From contig JBBRDM010000166.1 of assembly GCA_038203935.1 (NCBI GenBank), positions 1 to 12,259 of the forward strand: a stretch of 12,259 nucleotides of DNA. Direction: 5' to 3'. This DNA is from JANXSG01 sp038203935 (GTDB lineage Bacteria; Armatimonadota; Chthonomonadetes; Chthonomonadales; Chthonomonadaceae). The position numbers were made by a program, and so were the translations under genes. Positions 6,157 to 12,259 of this stretch are shown here, piece after piece. The notes beneath the pieces are model-generated. The model worked only from the letters and a program-made list of their open reading frames with translations, did no database searches and was not told where the DNA came from. The first letter of the stretch is position 1; each line of letters opens with the position of its first letter.

Positions 6157-6585
6157 ATGATAGACATTGAAAACAAAAAAGTATTGATCATAGAATTCTC
6201 AACAGAAACGCTGCGCAGCCTCAATATATTCATACAGATGAGCGGTGGAAAAACTATCATTGCCCGCAGTGTCGCTAATGCTGCCAGTATCGCAATGACG
6301 GAAACACCTGATATAGTCTTAATGAATAGCGCACTGCCTAACGGCGACACAGAGCGCATTCTAAAACGCCTGCGTTCTGCCGCCCACACCCGTTCTATTC
6401 CAGTTCTTATCTTGGTGGAAAATAGTCTTCCTTTCAAAGTGTTTGCCGCCAAAAATGCAAATCAAATATCTTATCTAAGAGGCTCATTCGATTCTGATTC
6501 GTTGATCGCAGCGCTTGATAACAGCCTTCAGCAGAACCTTTCCAACAAATCGGACACACTCTATCGCCAGGATGTTGCGGCCTGA
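6157..6585 (+). CDS. Degenerate receiver-domain protein (pseudo-receiver)
   Basis: The 142-residue product follows the receiver pattern: KVLIIE first strand, a helix ending SVANAASIAM, then PDIVLMNSALPNGD, IPVLILVEN and a final SLIAALDNSL helix. The conserved chemistry is missing. The acidic pair is E13-F14, the acceptor aspartate is N57, the threonine is V87, and R108-G109 stands where the K-P pair is expected. It therefore cannot be phosphorylated in the usual way and may work as a constitutive protein-interaction domain or antagonist of the preceding receiver. ATG 6157 is preceded by a weak TTGGA. A duplicated partner that lost activity is plausible, but sequence similarity to the upstream receiver is low. 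No output domain is present. Confidence 0.75.
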   Translation: MIDIENKKVLIIEFSTETLRSLNIFIQMSGGKTIIARSVANAASIAMTETPDIVLMNSALPNGDTERILKRLRSAAHTRSIPVLILVENSLPFKVFAAKNANQISYLRGSFDSDSLIAALDNSLQQNLSNKSDTLYRQDVAA

Positions 6586-6683
6586 TTCCACTCTGATAGG
6601 ATTATGAGCAGGTAAGCAAACTATTTTCGTTGAATTTCCTAATGCCTCTATTTAATAAGTCCTCTGAAAGGATACTCGGCACC

Positions 6684-7577
6684 ATGGAGAGACGGAAACT
6701 CGGAAATACCGACATGCATGTGAGCGTACTTGGATTTGGCGGGGCAGAAACCGGCTATGGCCATACAGACTCATTGCTTCTTGCGGATATATTAAACGAA
6801 GCGCTCGATGCCGGCCTGAACGTTATCGATACGGCAGAATGCTATGGATCTGGCGAAGAGATGATAGGCAAAGCGGTATCTCATCGCCGAAAAGACTACT
6901 ATCTCTTTACAAAATGCGGCCATGCTGCCGGTTTAGATTTGCCGGACTGGAACACCACCATGCTGGAGCAGAGCATCGATCGAAGCCTCAAACGACTTCA
7001 GACGGACTGCGTGGACATGATACAGCTGCACAGCTGCTCAGAAGAGATCCTCAAACAGGGCGATGTGATAGAGGTTTTGAGGAGGGCGCAGGCTGCTGGC
7101 AAAACACGTTACATCGCGTATAGCGGTGATAGAGAGCATGCACAATACGCTGTAAGCTGCGGCGCGTTCGACAGTATTCAGACCTCTATAAGCATAGCAG
7201 ACCAGCAGGCCATTTCCACACACCTGCCCGCCGCACACAAAGCGAATCTGGGGGTGGTTGTAAAGCGCCCAATCGCCAATGCTATATGGCTCACCGAAAG
7301 TGATCCCAACGAGTATTGCAAAACGTACTGGGAGAGACTGCGGGAGCTAGACTACAGCTTCCTCAATGGGGATGTATCCACTGCAGTAAACACTGCCCTG
7401 CGGTTTACTCTCAGCTTGCCCGGGGTGCACACTGCTATCGTTGGAACTAATAAAAAAGGCCGATGGACGGAAAATGCAAAAATGCTGGAAGCCGGGCCGC
7501 TGCCTGAAGAATTGATTAGAAGTATTCAGGACAAGTGGAACTCAGTTTCCAAGCCAGATTGGGTCGGCCAAACTTAA
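6684..7577 (+). CDS. Aldo/keto reductase family oxidoreductase
   Basis: The 297-residue protein is a (beta/alpha)8-barrel NADPH-dependent carbonyl reductase by family. It begins MERRKLGNTDMHVSVLGFGG. The catalytic tetrad is visible: D49 and Y54 in DTAECYG, K77 in LFTKCG and H116 in IQLHS. The segment SLKRLQTDCVDMIQLH is a family hallmark, and the C-terminal AIVGTNKKGR region matches the cofactor-binding end of the barrel. ATG 6684 was chosen because it starts exactly at the family N-terminus with AAGGA about eleven bases upstream; a TTG 54 bp further upstream has no ribosome binding site. Substrate is unknown. It follows the receiver genes by about 100 bp and ends in a strong terminator before the convergent dnaA. 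Confidence 0.87.
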   Translation: MERRKLGNTDMHVSVLGFGGAETGYGHTDSLLLADILNEALDAGLNVIDTAECYGSGEEMIGKAVSHRRKDYYLFTKCGHAAGLDLPDWNTTMLEQSIDRSLKRLQTDCVDMIQLHSCSEEILKQGDVIEVLRRAQAAGKTRYIAYSGDREHAQYAVSCGAFDSIQTSISIADQQAISTHLPAAHKANLGVVVKRPIANAIWLTESDPNEYCKTYWERLRELDYSFLNGDVSTAVNTALRFTLSLPGVHTAIVGTNKKGRWTENAKMLEAGPLPEELIRSIQDKWNSVSKPDWVGQT

Positions 7578-7629
7578 ATTCAAATCGAGTAAGTTGGTAC
7601 ACAAGACATTTTCTGATAGGACAGTACTG

Positions 7630-7669
7630 ATATCCCCGGAGATTATTAAATCTCCAGGGATATTTTTTT
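7630..7669 (+). terminator. Intrinsic terminator of the aldo/keto reductase gene
   Basis: ATATCCC-c-GGAGATT (7630-7644) pairs with AATCTCC-a-GGGATAT (7649-7663): 14 pairs with one mismatch and a 4-nt loop, followed by seven T (7663-7669). The right arm and T tract are the last sense codons of dnaA on the other strand, and the loop contains the dnaA stop codon. No T tract follows on the minus strand, so it should act mainly on plus-strand transcripts. Confidence 0.88.
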
Positions 7670-9178
7670 AACGAGATCTCGCAGTTCCGTATCGGCGCGG
7701 AGCAGGCCTTCCATTTTCTGGCAGGCATGCACAATCGTAGAGTGGTCTCTTCCGCCAAAGGCAGCGCCAACCATGCGAATGTTATCACCGGGAAGCAGAT
7801 CACGGCAGATAAACATTGCGATGTGACGTGCCAGAGATATTTCCTTATTGCGGCTCGGACCTTTGATCGCTTCTGTGCTCGATCCGAACTTGACTGCCAC
7901 CGAATCGATAATTTCATCGATAGTCAATCGTCGTTTCCGAATTGGCTTTTCAATGAAATACTCCCCCAGAACACTCTGCGCCATCTCTTCACTCATCGGA
8001 GTCTGTTCGATCGAGCTGTATGCTATCAATTTCGTCAGTGCACCTTCCAGTGCGCGGATGTTCGATTGAATTGCACTTGCAATATAGTTCAGAACGTTCT
8101 CGGATACACGGATGCACTCGCGCTCGCAATATTTCTGAAGAATTGCAATCCGAGTCTCGAGTTCGGGCGGAGCGATATCTGCAATCAGCCCGCTCTGGAA
8201 TCTCGAACGCAGTCGTTCGTCCATCGTATTGAGTTCACGAGGGCTGCGATCACTGGTAATGACGATCTGTTTGCCGCCTTGATAGAGCGCATTGAAGGTA
8301 TGAAAAAACTCTTCCTTGGTGTGCTCTTTCCCAGCGATAAACTGGACATCATCAACCAGCCACACATCCACATCGCGATACTGTTTTCGGAACTCTTCCG
8401 TCGAATGTTCGCGAAGCGCACGAATATAGTGCTGAGCAAAGAACTCCCCGGAGACGTAAGCAATCCTCTCTTTAGGCCTGGAAGCACGGAGTTTGTGCGC
8501 TATCCCCTGCAGCAAATGCGTTTTTCCAAGCCCCGGTCCGCTGTAGAGGAATAGAGGATTATAAGTTTCCCCGGGCCTTTCAGAAACACTCACTGCTCCC
8601 GCATGCGCCAGCCGATTCGACCGGCCCACAACGAAGGATTCAAACTGATAGCGCAAATTCACAGGAAGTGAAGGAATTGGCAGTGAGGATGCCGGCTGAG
8701 ACCGAGACAGCGATTTCCTGGTGTCGGTTCGAACTTCTGCAACCGCCGTGTTTCCGCCCAGAACAGAGACCAGCTCGGCTTTTTGTGAAGCATGATTCAG
8801 GTTTTCTGTTTCGCCCAGAGGCAGCTCAGATTGTATGCCGACAGCTATTCGATTTGATTTGCCTTTTTGCTCGATAGAACGCTGTTGTTCTCGAGTTAAA
8901 ATAACAAATTTAATCGTGAGTTCCGTGGTATCGAGATGGAATTCAAGCGCGCTTTTTATCGGGTTGGCTGCTTTTTTTTCCAGCCAATCCCTTGCAAAAG
9001 CATTGTTTACTCCCAGAGTTACTACGCCATCACTGTATTCAAGAGGCTGCGCGACCCGTATATAACTTTCAAATGTTACTGTACTGACTTTTGAAGCCAG
9101 TAGAAGCAATGCAAGCTCCCACGCGCGGCGAAGAGGCATAATGCTGTCTTCGTCGCCTTTATCTGATTTTGCGCTCAC
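7646..9178 (-). CDS. dnaA: Chromosomal replication initiator DnaA
   Basis: The 510-residue protein has the four DnaA domains. Domain I (about 15-95) is the DnaB/self-interaction region, and a variable linker (about 96-175) follows. The AAA+ domain has Walker A GPGLGKT (214-220), Walker B VWLVDDVQF (272-280) and the SNIRALEGAL segment near 372-381. The C-terminal helix-turn-helix carries the DnaA signature GGRDHSTIVHA (475-485). It binds DnaA boxes and opens oriC. The GTG start at 9178 is supported by GGGAGG five bases upstream and gives a complete domain I. Length is slightly above the usual 440-470, mostly through the linker. The usual neighbours dnaN and recF are absent: an aldo/keto reductase converges on it and a dehydrogenase lies upstream. 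Confidence in identity is very high. Confidence 0.97.
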   Translation of the reverse strand: MSAKSDKGDEDSIMPLRRAWELALLLLASKVSTVTFESYIRVAQPLEYSDGVVTLGVNNAFARDWLEKKAANPIKSALEFHLDTTELTIKFVILTREQQRSIEQKGKSNRIAVGIQSELPLGETENLNHASQKAELVSVLGGNTAVAEVRTDTRKSLSRSQPASSLPIPSLPVNLRYQFESFVVGRSNRLAHAGAVSVSERPGETYNPLFLYSGPGLGKTHLLQGIAHKLRASRPKERIAYVSGEFFAQHYIRALREHSTEEFRKQYRDVDVWLVDDVQFIAGKEHTKEEFFHTFNALYQGGKQIVITSDRSPRELNTMDERLRSRFQSGLIADIAPPELETRIAILQKYCERECIRVSENVLNYIASAIQSNIRALEGALTKLIAYSSIEQTPMSEEMAQSVLGEYFIEKPIRKRRLTIDEIIDSVAVKFGSSTEAIKGPSRNKEISLARHIAMFICRDLLPGDNIRMVGAAFGGRDHSTIVHACQKMEGLLRADTELRDLVKKISLEI

Positions 9179-9286
9179 CCTGACCTCCCTAACGTCCGCT
9201 TGCCCGTATTAGTACGGAACGCGGCTTCTCATTGACGGCCACCTCAACGCTTTTTTCAAAGACGCTTGCTCCGAGGCGACACGCAG
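9179..9286 (-). other. dnaA 5' leader with a small hairpin
   Basis: From the predicted start of transcription near 9280 the leader is about 100 nt. Just ahead of the Shine-Dalgarno is an inverted repeat, CCGTA-ttag-TACGG (9204-9217), flanked by CCGC (9196-9199) and GCGG (9221-9224) that could extend it. It may influence dnaA translation, but pairing is modest and no known leader family is recognised. Confidence 0.35.
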
Positions 9287-9315
9287 ATTATAGCAAAATT
9301 CCGGTCATGACGCAA
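9287..9315 (-). promoter_or_regulatory. Extended -10 promoter of dnaA
   Basis: On the minus strand TATAAT (9287-9292) is preceded by TGC, an extended -10 element. TTGCGT (9310-9315) stands 17 bp upstream as a partial -35. Its position fits transcription of dnaA with a leader of about 100 nt. I found no TTATNCACA-type DnaA boxes around it, so autoregulation is not evident. Confidence 0.6.
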
Positions 9316-9431
9316 GAAGATTTGGCTCTAAAAACCAACTCTTTTTCAAGGTTTTTTTGTCTACGCAAAAGCGTCGTCGTAGAGAATCATCCGTATTTCT
9401 CTTTCTAAAAATTCCTCCTCTATTTTAAAAA

Positions 9432-10175
9432 TTATCTTAAACCGCCGCTCGCTCCAATTATCTGGCCGGTAACCCATCGCGCTTCATCTGATACCAAAAA
9501 TGCAGCTACATCTGCGATATCTTCGGGAGTTCCCAAACGTCGCAGAGCCGTGTTTCCTATCAAAGCTTTCTGAAATTCTGCAGGTATTGCATCTCGGAGC
9601 ATATCGGTATCTGTTAATCCTGGAGCTACCGCATTTACTCGAATGCCAATCGGCCCTAGCTCTGCAGCATGGCTTTTAGTGAGGGCTTCTACAGCAGCTT
9701 TGGTGGCGCTGTAAACGGACATTCGCGCGGGCGGTGACTGCGCTACTCCAGAACTGATATTGACGATACTGCCTCCGCGATCTCCCATCATTTTTACAGC
9801 TTCTTGAGTCGCGAACATGAGTCCTTTAACATTGAGAGAGAAGTGATTATCAAAATGCGATTCATCAATATCCAGGATGGAACGCATTTCAGAAATTGCG
9901 GCGTTGTTGATAAGAATCTCCAAATGGTGATAATGTTCACGGCATGTAAGAAAAAGTTTCCATACTTCTTCACGGCTCGATAGATCCGCTTTTACTGTGA
10001 TTGCTTCCCCTCCAAAATCCCGAATATCTGCTGCAACTTTGTCTGCTGCCTGCGAATTTCTTGCATAGTTTATAACTATTTTTGCACCATCTCTAGCAAG
10101 CCGTCGTGCAATTGCCGCGCCGATTCCTCTGGATCCGCCCGTTACTAATGCGGTCTTTCCTGTAAGATTTCCCAT
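9432..10175 (-). CDS. Short-chain dehydrogenase/reductase (SDR)
   Basis: This 247-residue classical SDR has the NAD(P)-binding motif TGGSRGIG (12-19), NNAA (90-93), the structural N115, and the catalytic S142, Y155 and K159 in YSATK. The residues after the first strand-turn (R16, and NYARN near 36-40) would suit NADP(H). It ends QIIGASGGLR. The family reduces ketones or oxidises alcohols; resemblance to 3-oxoacyl-ACP reductase (FabG-like) and sugar dehydrogenases does not fix the substrate. ATG 10175 has AGGA about ten bases upstream. A second SDR starts divergently 108-147 bp away. No clear terminator follows its stop before the dnaA promoter. Confidence 0.86.
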   Translation of the reverse strand: MGNLTGKTALVTGGSRGIGAAIARRLARDGAKIVINYARNSQAADKVAADIRDFGGEAITVKADLSSREEVWKLFLTCREHYHHLEILINNAAISEMRSILDIDESHFDNHFSLNVKGLMFATQEAVKMMGDRGGSIVNISSGVAQSPPARMSVYSATKAAVEALTKSHAAELGPIGIRVNAVAPGLTDTDMLRDAIPAEFQKALIGNTALRRLGTPEDIADVAAFLVSDEARWVTGQIIGASGGLR

Positions 10176-10283
10176 ATTTTTTTTCCTGTATTATTGAAGA
10201 TTTTAAAACTGTAAATACATCAAAAAATATACCTCACTTAAATGCTGGTTGAACCCTAATTTGCAAAGGTTATTTAGCAATAT

Positions 10284-11072
10284 TTGAAGAAATCTAGCGC
10301 ATTCCAACAGGAGGAAAAAGTCATCAAACTCAAAGATAAAGTCTGTCTGATTACAGGAGGCACCCAGGGAATCGGTGCGGCAGCGGCAATAGAATTTGCA
10401 AAAAATGGCGCACATATATCGCTTGCTGCACGGCATTATGATACTGAGGTCGAAACGCTTCTTCATACGCTTCAGGAGTATGGGTCCAAAGCTATATTTA
10501 CCTCAGCAGATCTGTCTAAACCTGAAGATGCAAAACGATGTGTAGAACAAACCGTAGAGCAGATTGGCGCGCTGGACGTCCTGATACATTCTGCAGGGGG
10601 CGCCGTACCTGGCAGCATTCTGGAAGTGAGCGAAGACGCGTGGTACGCTGCGTTCGATGTACATGTTCATGCTGTATTTCATCTCTGCCGGGCAGCGGTT
10701 CCTCATATCAAACGCCAGGGAGAAGGCGCCATACTCCTCATCTCCTCGGCGGCAGGCCTGCGGGGATGTCTGGGAGCGGCTGCCTATGGAGCAGTTAAAG
10801 GAAGCCTAACGCAGATGACACGCATTCTAGCACGAGAGTTAGCTAATGATAATATTCGTGTAAACTGCACAGCGCCAGGGGTGATCAGAACGAAATTCCA
10901 GGATATTCTCACTCCGCAGCAAGTGCAGAATAATATTGAAAACCGAATCCCACTTCATCGCGAAGGTCAGCCTGAAGAGGTCGCTGAGCTGCTAAAAATG
11001 CTGGCCGAAAACGACTTTATAACTGGTGAGACAGTAACGATAGACGGCGGTATGACTATGCGTATAGTCTAA
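10284..11072 (+). CDS. Short-chain dehydrogenase/reductase, probable AUC start at 10323
   Basis: The protein is a classical SDR with ITGGTQGIG near the N-terminus, HSAGG in place of NNAG, ISSAAG with the catalytic serine, YGAVK with catalytic Tyr and Lys, and DGGMTMRIV at the end. Substrate is unknown. The only standard start codon is a TTG at 10284 (262 aa), but its upstream AAAGG is 14 bases away. A perfect AGGAGG at 10309-10314 sits inside that extension, eight bases before ATC at 10323, and the family N-terminus (KLKDKVCLITGG) begins right there. I therefore think translation starts at AUC 10323 (249 aa, the usual length) or that an ATG has been changed by mutation or sequencing error. 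The outer TTG limit is given as the safe boundary. It is divergent from the other SDR but not a close copy. Confidence 0.83.
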   Translation: MKKSSAFQQEEKVIKLKDKVCLITGGTQGIGAAAAIEFAKNGAHISLAARHYDTEVETLLHTLQEYGSKAIFTSADLSKPEDAKRCVEQTVEQIGALDVLIHSAGGAVPGSILEVSEDAWYAAFDVHVHAVFHLCRAAVPHIKRQGEGAILLISSAAGLRGCLGAAAYGAVKGSLTQMTRILARELANDNIRVNCTAPGVIRTKFQDILTPQQVQNNIENRIPLHREGQPEEVAELLKMLAENDFITGETVTIDGGMTMRIV

Positions 11073-11208
11073 ATAAACCGCAGATTCACTCTTGAACTGT
11101 CTAACATTATCGAATCCAGCAGACACCACCGACCTCGAACTTAACAATCCTCATTCCTAACCTTCAGAAGCTTAATAAATAGGCTTACTAATTGAAATAA
11201 ATACAGCT

Positions 11209-11243
11209 AAAAAACTGGCCTGGAATGCGCAATTCCAGGCAGT
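11209..11243 (-). terminator. Hairpin upstream of the sigma factor gene, T tract on the minus strand
   Basis: GCCTGGAAT (11218-11226) pairs with ATTCCAGGC (11232-11240) around a 5-nt loop. Three more pairs (ACT/AGT) follow across a single bulged G. On the minus strand the stem is followed by TTTTTT, giving an intrinsic-terminator shape for minus-strand transcripts. On the plus strand no T tract follows. No minus-strand gene within the window needs it, so it may block antisense transcription or have another role. Confidence 0.5.
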
Positions 11244-11263
11244 GAAAGAAATAAATTATTATC

Positions 11264-11292
11264 GTGACATCCCGATGTAAGCGCGGTATATA
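11264..11292 (+). promoter_or_regulatory. Probable promoter of the ECF sigma factor gene
   Basis: GTGACA (11264-11269) and TATATA (11287-11292) are separated by exactly 17 bp, matching the housekeeping consensus at most positions. Transcription would start near 11299, about 20 nt before the preferred ATG. This short leader also argues against the TTG at 11305 as the start codon. Confidence 0.5.
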
Positions 11293-11319
11293 GTTGTATA
11301 GCAATTGCCGGGAAGTGTG

Positions 11320-11895
11320 ATGACTCAGACTGACGATGCGATAATACGAAGAGTACAGGCTGGCGAACGCTCTGAATTTATGGAGCTGTTCGACCGTTAC
11401 TATACGCAGGTTGAACGTTTCGCAAGGAGGCAGATGCAGGACGCAGAGTCGGCAAAGGATGTCGCGTCCGAAACATTTCTGCGTGCCTTCCGAAATGTGG
11501 ACAGCTTTCGTGTGGATGATGGGGTCTCTTATCCTGGGTATCTTTTGATGATCTGCAGGCGAATTGCTATATCAGAGCGAAGCCGCCTGAGGAATGCGCC
11601 CATGTTTTTCAATGATATGAGTGAAGGTGGAGCGGATCTCATTCAGGATGATAAAGAGCCGCCTGTCGAAAATCTTTTACGCGGAGAACGATCCAGCCAG
11701 ATACACGAGGCGCTAAAACAGTTAGCTGCAGAAGATCGGGAAATAATTCATTTAGCGTTTGAGAGAGATCTTTCCAGAAAAGATATCATGATCATCATGG
11801 ATAAGCCTTCTGTCAGCGCAGTCACTTCACATCTCTACCGAGCATTACAAAAACTTAAAACGATAGCGATTCGTCAGGGATATTTCGCAGTGTGA
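11320..11895 (+). CDS. ECF-family RNA polymerase sigma factor
   Basis: The 191-residue protein has the two-domain ECF layout. Region sigma2 (about residues 15-85) includes FMELFDRYYTQVERFARR and the DVASETFLRAFRNVDSF core helix. A linker follows, then region sigma4 (about 130-185), with QLAAEDREIIHLAF, a helix-turn-helix and SHLYRALQKLK. It should direct polymerase to a specific stress or envelope regulon. ATG 11320 is chosen because GGGA lies six bases upstream; TTG 11305 would add five residues with the Shine-Dalgarno inside the coding region. The truncated gene 24 bp downstream fits an anti-sigma factor, the usual arrangement. The subgroup and signal are unknown. Confidence 0.9.
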   Translation: MTQTDDAIIRRVQAGERSEFMELFDRYYTQVERFARRQMQDAESAKDVASETFLRAFRNVDSFRVDDGVSYPGYLLMICRRIAISERSRLRNAPMFFNDMSEGGADLIQDDKEPPVENLLRGERSSQIHEALKQLAAEDREIIHLAFERDLSRKDIMIIMDKPSVSAVTSHLYRALQKLKTIAIRQGYFAV

Positions 11896-11919
11896 TCAGG
11901 ATTGGACGGTGCAATTACT

Positions 11920-12259
11920 ATGCAGGATAAACAGCACGAGTTAGGCGATCAGCTCTGGAACTATATAGCAGCCAGAAAAAATGATCTTGAAAATCCACAT
12001 CATGATTCGGCAGGGTCCAGTGAAGATCGATCGTCTGATCTCGCGGAGCTTATGATGCTGTCTGACGGCCTGCTCCAGGAATTCAAATCTGACCATTATG
12101 CATCTGATAACCAGGCGAATGCACGAAAGAAATTGGTTGAGGCGATACGTTCTGAGCGTGTAGTATCTTTGCCACCTGTCCGCAATGTACGGAAAAAATG
12201 GCGATTGTTCCCATCCTTCCAATGGAATCGGCAGATGGTTTTAATTTTGATTCTCCTCC
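11920..12259 (+). CDS. Probable anti-sigma factor, N-terminal part (truncated by window end)
   Basis: An ATG at 11920, with GGACGG about eleven bases upstream, opens 113 codons that run off the window. The first 100 or so residues are hydrophilic and rich in charged residues, with a possible helical segment LAELMMLSDGLLQEF near 41-55. A basic stretch (VRKKWR) follows, and the visible end, QMVLILILL, looks like the start of a transmembrane helix. A cytoplasmic N-terminal region before a membrane helix, encoded directly after an ECF sigma gene, is the layout of membrane-bound anti-sigma factors. No HxxxCxxC zinc motif (ZAS domain) is seen, so the assignment rests on position and topology. Confidence 0.65.
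   Translation, partial: MQDKQHELGDQLWNYIAARKNDLENPHHDSAGSSEDRSSDLAELMMLSDGLLQEFKSDHYASDNQANARKKLVEAIRSERVVSLPPVRNVRKKWRLFPSFQWNRQMVLILILL

Noticed and set aside
9316..9431. A terminator for the minus-strand dehydrogenase upstream of dnaA
   Set aside because: The only pairing found is ACGC-aaaa-GCGT near 9363-9374, with no T tract following on the minus strand.
11941..12222. Minus-strand open frame opposite the anti-sigma gene
   Set aside because: The plus-strand frame continues the sigma operon with a start, a ribosome binding site and a membrane segment. The minus frame has no family features and is a shadow.

Overview
The window most likely comes from an Armatimonadota-like bacterium, possibly Chthonomonas, Fimbriimonas or Capsulimonas related. 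The main clue is the prepilin at 685-1458. It carries the AILFPVFAQARE signature after the hydrophobic helix and a C-terminal H-X9-DG motif, a combination I associate with Armatimonadota and, less specifically, Planctomycetes. Base composition is moderate, Shine-Dalgarno sites are clear, and several promoters are of the extended -10 (TGnTATAAT) type. This placement rests on recall and was not confirmed by a search.

Left part (1-4373, all genes on the minus strand). The window opens inside an unrecognised gene whose start is at 142, preceded by a gene-free stretch of about 340 bp. Next come a 46-residue lipoprotein gene and, directly upstream of it, the H-X9-DG prepilin gene. The prepilin reading frame looks broken by one missing base exactly at the prepilin-peptidase site. 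Beyond that is a three-gene operon: a threonine-synthase-family PLP enzyme, a CysO/MoaD-like sulfur carrier and a tandem NIL-domain protein. It is read from a consensus sigma70 promoter (TTGACA-17 bp-TATAAT) through a T-box riboswitch whose specifier reads best as AUG (Met). A sulfur carrier, a PLP enzyme, a methionine-linked NIL protein and a Met-type T-box together suggest a protein-thiocarboxylate route to homocysteine/methionine. This is the most interesting unit in the window.

Middle part (4584-7669). A family 2 glycosyltransferase lies on the minus strand. Divergent from it are two single-domain receivers on the plus strand: the first has all canonical phosphorylation residues, the second has lost them. 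An aldo/keto reductase follows and ends at a strong intrinsic terminator that is partly built from the last codons of the convergent dnaA gene.

Right part (7646-12259). dnaA (minus) has its own extended -10 promoter, but no dnaN, recF or recognisable DnaA boxes accompany it here, so there is no evidence for oriC in this window. Two divergent short-chain dehydrogenases follow. The plus-strand one seems to start at an AUC codon behind a perfect AGGAGG. The window ends with an ECF sigma factor and, 24 bp downstream, a truncated gene with a soluble N-terminal part running into a membrane segment, which is probably its anti-sigma factor. Two apparent single-base lesions (prepilin frameshift, missing ATG of the second dehydrogenase) could be biological or could reflect sequence quality.
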